Shown here piece after piece: positions 1 to 11,200 of a stretch of DNA of 64,000 bases (within the stretch, counting starts at the first letter, position 1; each line of letters opens with the position of its first letter). Origin of the DNA: Riptortus pedestris (taxonomy: Eukaryota > Arthropoda > Insecta > Hemiptera > Alydidae); NCBI GenBank assembly GCA_019009955.1, contig CM032233.1:129009501-129073500 (forward strand). The letters run 5' to 3'. Under the pieces are notes generated by a model that made no database searches, was not told the origin of the DNA, and saw nothing but the letters and a program-made list of their open reading frames with translations. The translations under genes were made by a program, and so were the position numbers.

Positions 1-30
1 TTACGCAGCCCTTGCGTGACGGACTTTTTT
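1..30 (+). mobile_element. HINE-like element, 3' end only
   Basis: The window opens inside the 3' terminal hairpin (a diverged ACGCAGCCCTTGCGT) followed by GACGGACTTTTTTT, the end shared by about twenty copies in the window. The rest of this copy lies upstream of the window. Confidence 0.75.
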
Positions 31-95
31 TGGTTGACGAATAAGAGTTATTTGGTTTAACACAAAATGTTCTATTGCTGATATATGAGCTAATC

Positions 96-252
96 AGAGT
101 GGCGAGCTCGATTCCCACCTGAGCAATAGGAATTAATTTAGTGACGGAATTCATTAAATCACCCTGGCAAGAAAAGGGTGGTAAACTGTAGATAACCCAT
201 CCCAATTAGCCTTAGTTGCAAAAAGTGGACGTTAATAAATAAAATTAAAAAT
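96..252 (+). mobile_element. tRNA-derived SINE, 5'-truncated copy
   Basis: A degenerate box-B-like GATTCCCACC is followed by the body shared with the copies at 27384 and 41402: ATTTAGTGACGGAATTCATT, then CACCCTGGCAAGAAAAGGGT, then GATAACCCATCCCAATTAGC. It ends in an A/T-rich AATAAATAAAATTAAA tail. The tRNA head is almost wholly missing. Confidence 0.7.
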
Positions 253-728
253 TATGTTTTTTCAAATAAGGAGGGAACTTTATTTCGTTTAATTTATATG
301 TAAGCCCTTCATACCAGACTGTATCAAACGCTTTCTCATGTCTAGTATCATGAGTTCCGTATGTTTTTATTATCATAGCCTTTGGTAACGGTGTCAATTA
401 GGCTTGCTAATTGTTTAGTTGTGCTGTGTTTACTTCTGAAAACAAATAGTTTATCTTGTATAATGTTGTTCTGGGTTAGGTGTTTGTTTATCCCAGCTAA
501 TATTATTTTGTCTATGGTTTTTCAAATTGCTGACAATAATTAAATATTAATAGTAACAAAGGTTCTTGTTGAAATACACTCAATATTTCAGTCATTTACA
601 AATACTGAACATGTATCCATATCTAGTATGTATATTGTATAAATAACCCTGAATGATTATTAAATCAAATTTCCTGTTCTGTCTCATGTATGGAAAATCT
701 AATACGAGGAGATTTTATGATGTTTCAG
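253..728. other. Intron sequence without recognised features
   Basis: AT-rich sequence upstream of the first visible exon. It contains the acceptor TGATGTTTCAG at 718-728. I see no coding segment, tandem repeat or element terminus here. Confidence 0.5.
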
Positions 729-847
729 GTGTGTGGAAAAGTATTTGGGAATGCATCTGCGTTGGCCAAACACAAGTTGACACATAGCGATGAGCGGCGA
801 TATGTTTGTACCATGTGCGCCAAGGCTTTCAAGCGGCAAGACCATCT
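729..847 (+). CDS. TRERF1/ZNF541-like zinc-finger protein, visible exon 1 (fingers 1-2)
   Basis: The exon lies between acceptor TGTTTCAG and donor GTAAGT. It starts in phase 0 and ends after two bases of a codon. It codes for residues 1-39 of the visible protein. CGKVF opens with the second Cys of finger 1, so the first Cys must be in the preceding exon, outside the window; the His pair is H15/H19. An SDERRYV linker leads to finger 2 (C27, C30), whose His pair is in the next exon. The block CAKAFKRQDHL is shared with vertebrate ZNF541 and TRERF1, nuclear cofactors of class I histone deacetylase complexes. That function is inferred from family membership. A classic sequence-specific C2H2 factor is the main alternative, but the motif in visible exon 8 argues against it. 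Confidence 0.88.
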
Positions 848-1005
848 GTAAGTTTCCCATCATTACTGTCTGTAAAAGAATGTTGAATAAAGTGTCAAAG
901 CAGAAGTCTAACAGCTTATCTAAGTAGCAATTAGGTATAATCGTAGATTTCCACAGTCCTCATTATTACAATCGAGATCTTGAGTCTCGACAAGCGGTGA
1001 CTTTT

Positions 1006-1287
1006 ATCAGGTGAGTCTCTTAAGGGAATCAGCTATTGAGGTTGTACTCATGACGCGATTTTTGAAAATTTCCTCAAATGCCCATCGATCTTATGTGGGA
1101 GATGACGAAAATTAGGTCCGTTCAAAATTATATATATTTGTTTGTTACCGTCGTAGTGTCACAATTTTAGCAGATTTCCCTTAAGGGAAATCAGCTATTG
1201 AGGTTGTTCTCATGACGGAATTTTCGAAATTTTTCTTCAAATGTCGATCCTACATAGTAGATGACGAAAATAAGGTCCGTTCAAAAC

Positions 1288-1370
<83 letters not shown>

Positions 1371-2629
1371 CTGTTACCGCTCTAGCGGTCGCAATTTTTG
1401 TTTGATCTTTACCAAACTCGATATTTAGTCGTTTTATGTAAAGAGAAAGATCAAGTTCGTTAACGGCTGAAATCGGACCAGTGGGAGGGGGGGGAGGGTT
1501 AGAGGGGAGGATTTTCGGAAATTCGGAATATCTCCGTTACTATACGTCGGATCGAAAAATTGTACAGAATCAATCTTATTGCAAATTAAATTTACTATAA
1601 ATATTGTTATATACATTTATTCTCTATCTTGAATATTAACCGAGATATTTCCATTTGTATTAAATCTGGGCGGCTAACGGACGAAGTGACTTTCCCGCCA
1701 AAAGCTAGTTCGGCCGTTTCAATAACTGCTCGGCTTTCGTGAAATTTCTCTATTGTAAAACTTCACGTGGGAAATCTGCTTAGTTTACGCAGCCCCTGCG
1801 TGACGGACTTTTTGTTTAATCGTTACCAAACTCGATATATAAGCGTTTTATATAAAAAGACAGATCAATGTCGATTAGGTTTGAAATTGGACTGTGGGTT
1901 TAGAGGAGTGGGATTTCGAGAATTCGAAATATCTCCGGTATTAGACGGCGGATTGAACTGTGTATAGAACTAATGTTATTGACAATTTTGTTTACTATAA
2001 ATGTCCTTATATACATATTTCCTCTATCATGAATATGAACCTAGATATTTGAATTATTTAATTTTCTGCCTTCAGTAAACCCCCACTCCTTCTTAATAAC
2101 CTGTTTATCATAAACTACTTTATTCTAATGTTAAATACCAAATAGTGTTTTCAAGAGACCATTATTTTGCGAAATACACGCAAATTTGTTGCGTAAAAGA
2201 AGATTTGACGTTCTTCTTTCGAAGATATTTACTTGATCTATACTATACTCGATATTTAACTGTTTCAGTCAACAATAAAGATCATAATTGTTATTGGCTT
2301 AAGGCGGACCTCGATTAGTGAGGGTTGGGGGGGGGGCTCCAAAATTCAAAATACTGTCGTTATTATGAGTAGGGTCGTTAAATTTTATAGAACTAATCTA
2401 GTTAAACTATTGATGCGCCATTCATTTTTTCGTAACTCACGTTTTCAGCGAGTTATTTGTACTGATTTGTTTTGACCCTTCAGTCACCCCCCCCTTCTCG
2501 CCCACCGATCCTTTCTACTCATCTGTTTTTTAAATAGGAATAGGAATATGTTGTGATATGAGATCAAAAGTTGTACTGGAACGTGGGAAATCTGCTTAGT
2601 TTACATAGCCCTTGCGTGAAGGACTTTTT
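1006..2629 (+). mobile_element. HINE-like element, interrupted by a younger copy
   Basis: A diverged 5' end (AAGGGAATCAGCTATTGAGG) runs to 1168, where a second copy (1169-1810) interrupts it inside the tract CAATTTTTG. It resumes with GTTTAATCGTTACCAAACTC and ends at GGGAAATCTGCTTAG plus the degenerate hairpin near 2625. This older copy belongs to a longer subfamily that carries two diverged versions of the internal module (around 1820-2090 and 2230-2480). Confidence 0.7.
1169..1810 (+). mobile_element. HINE-like element, complete, nested
   Basis: It starts AGCAGATTTCCCTTAAGGG, a 5' terminal motif that folds on itself. The (TG)n(TA)n tract is at 1291-1366. The conserved internal block GTTACCGCTCTAGCGGTCGC follows. 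The subterminal GGGAAATCTGCT is inverted relative to the 5' end. The hairpin ACGCAGCCCCTGCGT and GACGGACTT close the element. No coding capacity is seen. It sits in a T-tract of another copy of the same family, which fixes both ends by comparison. Confidence 0.82.
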
Positions 2630-2631
2630 GT

Positions 2632-3300
2632 TAATGGTATAACAGTAAAGATTGCAAAAATACTTAAGGAGCATGGAATATATACAGCATTTGGCACAGA
2701 CAGAAATATTGGACATATGATATCCAAGTACGAAAGATCAGCTCCATACCAAAGTGCCAGGAGAAAACAGTATAATTTGTTCTTGTGTCCCGAAATGCAT
2801 CGGTGAAACAGGCAGGTTGATTCAGGGTCGGAGAACACGTGAAGAGTGTAAAAAGATTCGTGTAAAAAAGATTTTGCAATAGCAGAAAAATTTGCCAAAA
2901 CCTACCACCAGATGTGATGGAAGCAAGGCGCTGGCATTTTAGCCATTCCGGAAAAGAATCATACAAGAAGCAATGAGGATAGTGAAATACCCCCCAAAAA
3001 AATCAACAGAGAAGATGGCTATAGATTGAGGAATACTGTCATTCCACCTAGAAATAATCCTACGAGTATAATCAAGTAGTAGTAGTCGAAATCACAAAGG
3101 AACACACGCCAGAAAAAGTGCCAGAAGATAACTAGAAGGGAGGCACGGGCCCAACGAGACAGATACCATACTAGGAACACAATCTTGCAGAGAAAGCCCT
3201 GAGCGAGCTAGAAAAGACACAGTCAATACCGGAAGACCACGACAGTAATAATATTGATGAGGTGTTAAGTTCACGTAACTCTTTTTATACAACCGAAGGA
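2632..3300 (+). pseudogene. Penelope-like element fragment, GIY-YIG endonuclease region
   Basis: Conceptual translation in two frames gives ITVKIAKILKEHGIYTAFGT, then CIGETGRLIQG, then INREDGYRLRNTVIPPRNN. The CIGETGR block is the second half of a GIY-YIG core, and the NREDGYRL segment follows it in Penelope-like retroelements. Frameshifts and stops separate the blocks, so it is a decayed fragment without the reverse transcriptase domain. It abuts the 3' end of the preceding HINE-like copy. Confidence 0.72.
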
Positions 3301-3448
3301 AAATGATGATAAACTAAATAGATTTCCCACCCGCTTTAATAACAAAATGGTTATTTCTATCGAGTTGCTATTCTCAAAGACTTAATCAAATTAAAAATTC
3401 AATGAGGGGGGGGGGTTTGAGTGGTCCCCCTGAGTGACAAGCTTTTAG
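3301..3448. other. Short unassigned intron segment with G-tract
   Basis: It contains a G9 run at about 3408-3416 of the kind found inside HINE-like copies, so it may be a further degenerate piece of that family. Nothing else is visible. Confidence 0.35.
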
Positions 3449-4531
3449 CAGATTTCCTTTAAGGATCTCAAGAGAGAGCAGGTAATTCGCAAATTCAAAA
3501 TGTGTCCGTTGTATTGAAAAATGCTACAGAACCAATCTCGTCAAACAATTGATGTTCTAAAATAGAATACATTGTTTCCTTTCTTAAATATTAAGCGAGT
3601 TATTCGTGCTTTATTTTTTTCAACCTTCAGTAAATCTACACTGATTTTAATTTAGAAATATAAATATATTGGGAGAAGAGGTACAACCCCTAAGGGACAT
3701 CAGCTATTGAGGTCGTACTCATGCGGTTTTCGAAAAATTTTACAAACGTACATGAATCCTAGGAGATGACGAAAATGATGTCGGTTCAAATTATATATAA
3801 TTTGAGTGCGTTTATATATATTTGTCTGTTACCACTCTAGAGATGGATTTTTGCTTGATCGGTACCAAACTCGATATTTAAACGTTTTATGTAAAACTAA
3901 AGTCAAAGTTCGTTACTGGCTGAAATCGAAGCAGTGGAAGAGGGGTTTAGAGGGGGGAATTTCGGTAATCTAAATTCGACTCTCGTGTCAGCTTCTTCTA
4001 ACTGTTCTTGTCGTGTGAGCTTTTACTTTTTGAGATATATGCAAATACGTTCTGTTCACCGCCCCTCCCCTTCTTTAGTTCTTGGACTACTAAAATTTGA
4101 GTTATTAAAATATAAATTGTTCAGATTCATTATAAATTGCAGTACTAGATATAGTAAGTAGTTTGCAATAAAGTTAATATGTTATATTCAGATATATTTC
4201 AGCAATTGAACATGTCTATCTCTCTGTTCAGCTCTGAGTGCCTGGCAGACCTATTTGTTTACAATTCAGAAGACGTTTCCGTTGGAAGCTTATTAAAATG
4301 AACTGAAAGATTTCTCATTACCGTTTGTATTTACTCACGGTGGTGTTAAGTGTTAGCAGTATGCAGATTTCTCTATTGTAAACCTTCGCGTTGGAAATCT
4401 GCTTAGTTTACGCAGCCCCTGCGTGACGGACTTTTTTGAGATAGAGAATATATGCTGAGATGAGATCAGTAGTGTGTAATACCAGCACGTGGGAAATCTG
4501 CTTAGTTTACGCAGCCCCTGTGTAACGGGCC
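3449..4531 (+). mobile_element. HINE-like composite: older copy interrupted by another at about 3685-4436
   Basis: A 5' end TTTTAGCAGATTTCC at 3446 leads into a shortened body. A second 5' end (AGGGACATCAGCTATTGAGG) begins near 3690 and runs to its own hairpin and GACGGACTTTTTT at 4402-4436. A different 3' end (CACGTGGGAAATCTGC, hairpin variant CGCAGCCCCTGTGTAACGG) follows at 4485-4531 and probably closes the outer copy. The exact junction of the inner 5' end is uncertain. Confidence 0.6.
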
Positions 4532-4984
4532 TTTTTTTCATTTTGGAGCTAATAAGGAAAACACGGGGATGGCAGAGGTCATTGTGACCGGCGAAGGGTT
4601 ATGGAAGAATGATTCTCGTTCTGAAATGGGCCACAATCCATAATGAATTCCCTTTGGAAATTGCCTATTTCCTCATTTGAACTTCAATCAGTTCTTCTGG
4701 AAATGAAGCAAATATTTCTTTTCTCTCAGAAAAGTCCCAATTATTATTATTTATGTATTCGTATTTCAGCAAATTCTCGAGTAATATTTGACTTCAAAGT
4801 AACTAAATAACGGTTCTATGTTCTCCACAAAGGACAGCGTGAGTCATATGGACCAGAATTTCGGCATTTATTCCAAATCAGAAATTGTTTATTTGTTTGT
4901 TTCGTTGGGGTTTAGGGCGAAAAACTAGTAGGCCATCATCGCCATGTAATATCTATAACTCACGTTTTGGTATCCTCATCCATA
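4532..4984. other. Unassigned intron sequence
   Basis: AT-rich unique-looking sequence with no ORF worth reporting, no tandem structure and no element ends that I recognise. Confidence 0.4.
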
Positions 4985-5412
4985 TCGCCAGTCACCAGCA
5001 TTTATTTTCTTTATAATCCCTTCCATTTTTCCTCTCCTTTTCATTTCCCCAATAGCTGTACCCTGTTGCTCTGCTCAATGTAATTGGGGGACTCGAGAAA
5101 TAGATCACGAGTAAAAGTGCTAGGCTTCACTATACTTTGGGTAATAAGCAGTTAAGGATTAAAATGAAACAATTTTTCAAAATTGTGGGAAATAGATCAC
5201 ACTTGAAAATGAAAACTTCTGTTAAGTCCCTGTTCGGGCGCCAGCTAAGTATAAAGTATGTGTGAAAGCCTTTTTAAGAAGCATTTTTATTGATAAAAAC
5301 AATTACAAACTTAGAAGAGTAACAGGCTACAGCTTCTGAGGAAATGACAAGGAGAGGAATAATGGAAGGGATTATAAAGGAAATACTCGTAAATGCTGAT
5401 GTTTGTGATCAG
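4985..5412. repeat. Inverted-repeat (MITE-like) element
   Basis: The left arm at about 4985-5075 (TTTATAATCCCTTCCATTTT, then CCTCTCCTTTTCATTTCCCC) is matched in reverse complement by about 5318-5412 (GGAATAATGGAAGGGATTAT). The roughly 240-bp spacer has no ORF. The arms are near 80 percent alike by eye. No target duplication could be fixed, so the superfamily is unknown. Confidence 0.6.
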
Positions 5413-5462
5413 CAGTGCGGGTGTTCTCAAGACGTAACTTAAGACTTTTAACTATTCGATTT

Positions 5463-5488
5463 TTACTTCCTTTTACGAAGTAAAGGAA
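5463..5488. repeat. Short palindromic repeat motif
   Basis: The motif TTACTTCCTTTTACGAAGTA reads almost the same on both strands and continues AAGGAA. A related copy (TTATTTCCTTGTACGAAGTA) occurs at about 61014 in the last intron. The two copies suggest a dispersed repeat family rather than chance. Confidence 0.5.
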
Positions 5489-5930
5489 CTGTTATACTCG
5501 TAATAGCAATAATTTTCTGATTCCAACAACATTTATTTGTTTTGACCCTCCCTGAACTATTTTTTGGTCTTGCGGAACTACGATTTGAAGGGGTAAAATC
5601 TACCTCTTAAAAGAAATCGCTTTTTATATTTCTGAGCGAATATTGTTAAAAGGATAATAGGTATAAAAAAAAGTCAAACGACAGTTTTATGGTTTTTAAT
5701 GTACTTTAGAACTGATTTTTTTTTTTAATTTCATATTTTTCAAAACATATGGCAAGATAAATTGAAATGTAGAATCTAGGGACAAATATTGTATTTGTTT
5801 TTTTTAATTGTACTGTTTAACTAGACAAATTAAATTTATGATAGGCTTCTAGGTGATGTCCATAAATAAATAAATTATAATATTCATTGTATTAAAAAAT
5901 TATGTATCAAGCACATGCCATTTACAAATG
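5489..5930. other. AT-rich intron sequence
   Basis: Very AT-rich, with several T- and A-runs. No gene, tandem repeat or element terminus is apparent. Confidence 0.4.
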
Positions 5931-6016
5931 GATGTACGGGATGTGTGGCAATAAACTCCCTTCCTGGAGGGTTAGTCCAGAACGTAAATAAATAAATATA
6001 CGTGTATATATGTGTA

Positions 6017-6056
<40 letters not shown>

Positions 6057-6147
6057 CACACACACACAATTATATGTATTTTAAATTTATTTCCTTCCTG
6101 GAGTAACCCTGCAGGAGGGAGTTTATTGCCACACATCTCGTACATCC
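5931..6147. repeat. Inverted-repeat element with microsatellite centre
   Basis: The left arm at 5931-5990 (GTGTGGCAATAAACTCCC) matches the reverse complement of 6083-6147 (GGGAGTTTATTGCCACAC). Between them lie (TG)n and TATATA tracts. The structure would fold into a long stem-loop. It is non-coding; short ORFs across it are microsatellite translations. Confidence 0.65.
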
Positions 6148-6224
6148 GAGAATTAAATACACCAGAGAAGGAACCGCGTGATTGGGGAGTGCGGAGGAGT
6201 TCAAAGAAGTGCCGCTAATTGGTC

Positions 6225-6805
6225 GCGTCCTTACTAGTCCCTTCTAGCCCTTCATGGAAAAGCCTCGGTCTCACCCTGCTCTCCATTTAAGCCTGTACAG
6301 CTAAATCTTATTATAACCGTCTCCCTGGAACTTCTAGACCTTTCTCGAACTAGAACCTTCTATGCCTAGACACTTCTAGAAGCATTTATAAGGAAGTCTC
6401 ACAGTACCCCATAACCAGTTTTATGCTCAGATGTCTTGATGGTCACATCGGTGCTACAGTGCAGTGCGGTAAAGTGTTTTTATAAGAAGAACAGTGTTGT
6501 GCCGTGACTGTAAGTAACAGTTTAGTGCGTGTTTAAGACAGTGCAGTGCCGCGAAGTAAAGGACAGTGCAGTGCCGTCGTTTTATGTGAATTTCAGTGAC
6601 CGTGAGTGAATTATTGGACTGTTTAATTGAAGAACAGTGACACTATCAGTGTAATACTGTGAGTAGTAATAATTAACCAAGAGTATTGTGCATTGTGAAA
6701 TAAATCGTGCAGTGATAAACTGTGAAACTTGTGTGTGTGTTTAATTTTGCAATTCAAAAGAACTCTTATTATCAACGTTTATTACTGGTTTTGTAATAAA
6801 ACGTA
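6225..6805 (+). mobile_element. LTR-like segment related to the solo LTR at 59748
   Basis: It shares its layout with 59748-60331: a TATAA box near 6387, a run of short imperfect repeats around GTGCAGTGCCG at 6450-6600, the signal region GCATTGTGAAATAAATC at 6690-6705, and a closing block CAACGTTTATTAC followed by TTGTAATAAAACG. No internal retroelement coding is adjacent. The 5' boundary is not sharp. Confidence 0.5.
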
Positions 6806-6806
6806 A

Positions 6807-6847
<41 letters not shown>

Positions 6848-7040
6848 CTGTTTAATTTATTTCTTATATTAACTTCAAGAACAAATTTATGAACATTTCT
6901 TGTAAACAAAACACGATGTATTATGAACATACATGTTATATGTAGCAAATAAACGCCCTTTGTGCATAGGTAATGTGCAAAGGAAAATATAAAAATTTAA
7001 AAAACAAAAAAAAAAAGTATTAAAAAAAAATATACTCGTG

Positions 7041-7085
<45 letters not shown>

Positions 7086-7368
7086 AAAAAACACATGCAT
7101 ACAGATGAATAGATGAAGTGTTGTGTCAGGATCAATAAAAAGGCATTGTCCTCTACTAGTGCTTTAATTTATGGGGAGAAGCTCCCCCCCCCCTCCCCTT
7201 GCTTTTTTGCCCAGGCTACACTTGTCTAATCAGACTCTGATAATGGAGCTCTGACTCTGAAAGTTCACTCTGCATAAATTTAAACACTAGTAAAGGAGAT
7301 AGCCTTATTAATGATCCTGTTAAATTGGTTCCTCTAACGTCTCGAGAGTAATTTATTTTGTGTTTCAG
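6806..7368. repeat. Microsatellites and unassigned intron up to exon 2
   Basis: (TA)n at about 6810-6844, an A-rich stretch at 6990-7030, and TATATA followed by (TG)n at 7041-7083. A C9 run lies near 7187. The acceptor TTGTGTTTCAG is at 7358-7368. There is no other structure. Confidence 0.6.
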
Positions 7369-7570
7369 AAATGGTCACATGCTGACGCACAGGAATAAGA
7401 AGCCGTACGAATGCAAGGCAGAAGGGTGCGGTAAGTCGTACTGTGATGCCCGATCCCTGAGAAGGCATACAGAGAATCACCACTCGAGCACTGGTTCCAC
7501 CCCAGAGCCGTCCCCTCCCACTTGCATACAGTATGCACCACCCCCTCCACCTCCCCTCAAGGACCACAAG
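7369..7570 (+). CDS. TRERF1/ZNF541-like protein, exon 2 (end of finger 2, finger 3, Pro-rich tail)
   Basis: Acceptor TGTTTCAG and donor GTATAT flank it. The first base completes the split Leu codon, and the exon ends in phase 0, covering residues 40-107. NGHMLTHRNKKPYECKAEGC supplies H43/H47 of finger 2 and starts finger 3 (C55 and C60, four residues apart, H73 and H77 or H78). KSYCDARSLRRHTENHH completes the finger. A linker with seven consecutive prolines but one break (APPPPPPLKDHK) follows, typical of a disordered spacer. The long Cys spacing in finger 3 and the SYCDARSLRRH block are family hallmarks. The donor GTATAT is weaker than the others, but the next exon joins in frame. Confidence 0.9.
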
Positions 7571-7788
7571 GTATATCCTAAGCCCTACATATAGTATTAA
7601 AGTATTGTAATGTCGAGAAAACTCACTTCTCTTCTTATTATGAGATCATTTATTGATTTTCTCTACACGTTTCTCTTCATATGAACACTCTTCAGCGTTA
7701 CCAAACTACCTAAAACATAATATCTCCTTTTTATGCAACTTAAATTCTCCCTAACTCATACCTCCTCAACCTTCCTACTATATCAACT
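7571..7788. other. Start of the satellite-bearing intron
   Basis: Pyrimidine-rich sequence between exon 2 and the palindrome. No element is recognised. Confidence 0.4.
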
Positions 7789-8295
7789 CTACTAGCAGGT
7801 GTTTGTTAGGGTCTACTGAAGTGGTTCTTTGAGCGGAAGATATTGCAAGTATGCTAGGATCTTCTATATGCTCTATAAACGGAAGGTACGGAATAGATAT
7901 ATGTTAAGGAGTATTCAAGTATGTGTTAAGGAGTATTCAAGTAAGTGTTAAGGAGTAAAGAGATTGCTCATTTGAGCGGAAGGAACAGAGTAGGTATGTG
8001 TTAAGAAGTGTTAAAGTAACACTTACTTGAACAGTTTTAACACATAGTTACTCTCTTCCTTCCGCTCAAATAAGCAACATCTTTACTCCTTAATACATAC
8101 TTGAATACTCCTTAACACATAACTACTCTCTTCCTTCCGCTCAAATCAGCTACATCTTTACTCCTTAACACATACTAACTCCGTACCTTCCCGTTATAGA
8201 GTAACTTCTATAATCCCTTACATACTTGCAATATCTTCCACTCAAAGAACCACTTCAATTCTCCCTTACAAAAACCTGCTAGTAGAGTAGATACA
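7789..8295. repeat. Imperfect palindrome of degenerate 52-bp-type monomers
   Basis: The left arm 7789-8015 is matched by the reverse complement of 8020-8295, from outer CTCTACTAGCAGG/CCTGCTAGTAGAG inward to the centre AGTGTTAAAGTAACACTT. Both arms carry older relatives of the adjacent satellite monomer (TTTGAGCGGAAG, GTATGTGTTAAGGAGT). It marks a strand-orientation switch at the left edge of the satellite. Confidence 0.85.
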
Positions 8296-11200
8296 GTAGG
8301 TAGGTGAGTACAGAAGTAGCTCATTTGAGCGGAACGTAGAGAGTAGGTGCGTGTTAAGAAGTGTTCAAGTATGTGTTAGTTGGTACAGAAGTTGCTCTTT
8401 GGCGGAAAGTAGAGAGTAGCTATGTGCTATGGTGTATTCAAGTTGTTCTCATATATTTAGGTAAAGTAGGTATGTTTTAAGGAGTAATGTAGTGGCTCTC
8501 TGAGCTGAACGTAGAGAGTAGGTATGTGTAAGGGAGTACAGAAGTGGCTATCTGAGTGAAAGGAAAAGAGTAGGTATGTGTCAGGGAGTACTGAAGTGGC
8601 TATCTGAGCTGAAGGTAGAGAGTAGGTATGTGTCAGGGAGTACTGAAGTGGCTATCTGAGCTGAAGGTAGAGAGAAGGTATGTGCCAGGGAGTACTGAAG
8701 TGGCTATCTGAGCTGAAGGTAGAGAGTAGGTATGTGTCAGGGAGTACTGAAGTGGCTATCTGAGCTGAAGGTAGAGAGTAGGGAAGTGTCAGGGAGTACT
8801 GAAGTGGCTATCTGAGCTGAAGGTAGAGAGAAGGTATGTGCCAGGGAGTACTGAAGTGGCTATCTGAGCTGAAGGTAGAGAGTAGATATGTGTCAGGGAG
8901 TACTGAAGTGGCTATCTGAGAACTAGAGAGTAGGTATGTGTCAGGGAGTACTGAAGTGGCTATCTGAGCTGAAGGTAGAGAGTAGGTATGTGTCAGGGAG
9001 TACTGAAGTGGCTATCTGAGCTGAAGGTAGAGAGTAGGTATGTGTCAGGGAGTACTGAAGTGGCTATCTGAGCTGAAGGTAGAGAATAGGTATGTGTCAG
9101 GGATTACTGAAGTGGCTATCTGAGCTGAAGGTAGAGAGTAGATATGTGTCAGGGAGTACTGAAGTGGCTATCTGAGCTGAAGGTAGAGAGTAGGTATGTG
9201 TCAGGGAGTACTGAAGTGGCTATCTGAGCTGAAGGTAGAGAGTAGGTATGTGTCAGGGAGTACTGAAGTGGCTATCTGAGCTGAAGGTAGAGAGTAGATA
9301 TGTGTCAGGGAGTACTGAAGTGGCTATCTGAGCTGAAGGTAGAGAGTAGGTATGTGTCAGGGAGTACTGAAGTGGCTATCTGAGCTGAAGGTAGAGAGTA
9401 GGTATGTGTCAGGGAGTACTGAAGTGGCTCTCTGTGCTGAAGGTAGAGAGTAGGTATGTGTCAGGGAGTACTGAAGTGGCTCTCTGTGCTGAAGGTAGAG
9501 AGTAGGTATGTATCAGGGAGTACTGAAGTGGCTCTTTGAGCTGAAGGTAGAGAGTAGATATGTGTCAGGGAGTACTGAAGTGGCTCTCTGTGCTGAAGGT
9601 AGAGAGTAGGTATGTGTCAGGGATTACTGAAGTGGCTATCTGAGCTGAAGGTAGAGAGTAGATATGTGTCAGGGAGTACTGAAGTGGCTATCTGAGCTGA
9701 AGGTAGAGAGTAGGTATGTGTCAGGGATTACTGAAGTGGCTATCTGAGCTGAAGGTAGAGAGTAGGTATGTGTCAGGGAGTACTGAAGTGGCTATCTGAG
9801 CTGAAGGTAGAGAGTAGGTATGAGTCAGGGAGTACTGAAGTGGCTATCTGAGCTGAAGGTAGAGAGTAGGTATGTGTCAGGGATTACTGAAGTGGCTATC
9901 TGAGCTGAAGGTAGAGAGTAGATATGTGTCAGGGAGTACTGAAGTGGCTATCTGAGCTGAAGGTAGAGAGTAGGTATGTGTCAGGGAGTACTGAAGTGGC
10001 TATCTGAGCTGAAGGTAGAGAGTAGATATGTGTCAGGGAGTACTGAAGTGGCTATCTGAGCTGAAGGTAGAGAGTAGATATGTGCCAGGGAGTACTGAAG
10101 TGGCTATCTGAGCTGAAGGTAGAGAGTAGGTATGTGTCAGGGATTACTGAAGTGGCTATCTGAGCTGAAGGTAGAGAGTAGGTATGTGTCAGGGAGTACT
10201 GAAGTGGCTATCTGAGCTGAAGGTAGAGAGTAGGTATGTGTCAGGGAGTACTGAAGTGGCTATCTGAGCTGAAGGTAGAGAGTAGGTATGTGTCAGGGAT
10301 TACTGAAGTGGCTATCTGAGCTGAAGGTAGAGAGTAGATATGTGTCAGGGAGTACTGAAGTGGCTATCTGAGCTGAAGGTAGAGAGTAGATATGTGTCAG
10401 GGAGTACTGTAGTGGCTATCTGAGCTGAAGGTAGAGAGTAGGTATGTGTCAGGGAGTACTGAAGTGGCTATCTGAGCTGAAGGTAGAGAGTAGGTATGTG
10501 TCAGGGAGTACTGAAGTGGCTCTCTGTGCTGAAGGTAGAGAGTAGGTATGTGTCAGGGAGTACTGAAGTGGCTCTCTGTGCTGAAGGTAGAGAGTAGGTA
10601 TGTATCAGGGAGTACTGAAGTGGCTCTTTGAGCTGAAGGTAGAGAGTAGATATGTGGCAGGGGCTATTGAAGTGGCTCTCTGTGCTGAAGGTAGAGAGTA
10701 GATATGTGGCAGGGACTATTGAAGTGGCTCTCTGAGCTGAAGGTAGAGAGTAGGAATGTGTCTGGTAGTACTGAAGTGGCTCTCTGTGCTGAAGGTAGAG
10801 AGTAGGTATGTGTCAGGGAGTACTGAAGTGGCTATCTGAGCTGAAGGTAGAGAGTAGATATGTGGCAGGGACTATTGAAGTGGCTCTCTGTGCTGAAGGT
10901 AGAGAGTAGATATGTGGCAGGGAGTACTGAAGTGGCTCTCTGTGCTGAAGGTAGAGAGTAGATATGTGCCAGGGAGTACTGAAGTGGCTATCTGAGCTGA
11001 AGGTAGCGAGTAGGTATGTGTCAGGGATTACTGAAGTGGCTATCTGAGCTGAAGGTAGAGAGTAGGTATGTGTCAGGGAGTACTGAAGTGGCTATCTGAG
11101 CTGAAGGTAGAGAGTAGGTATGTGTCAGGGAGTACTGAAGTGGCTATCTGAGCTGAAGGTAGAGAGTAGGTATGTGTCAGGGATTACTGAAGTGGCTATC

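Noticed and set aside
5884..6218. ORFs rich in Val-Cys and Thr-His (5884-6218, 6887-7135)
   Set aside because: They are translations of (TG)n/(TA)n microsatellites within inverted-repeat sequence, with no codon constraint.
7358..7594. A stand-alone 78-residue zinc-finger ORF from a Met at 7358
   Set aside because: The sequence before 7369 is intron ending in a good acceptor. The frame is better explained as exon 2 joined to 729-847, which completes finger 2. The stop at 7592 lies beyond the donor at 7571.
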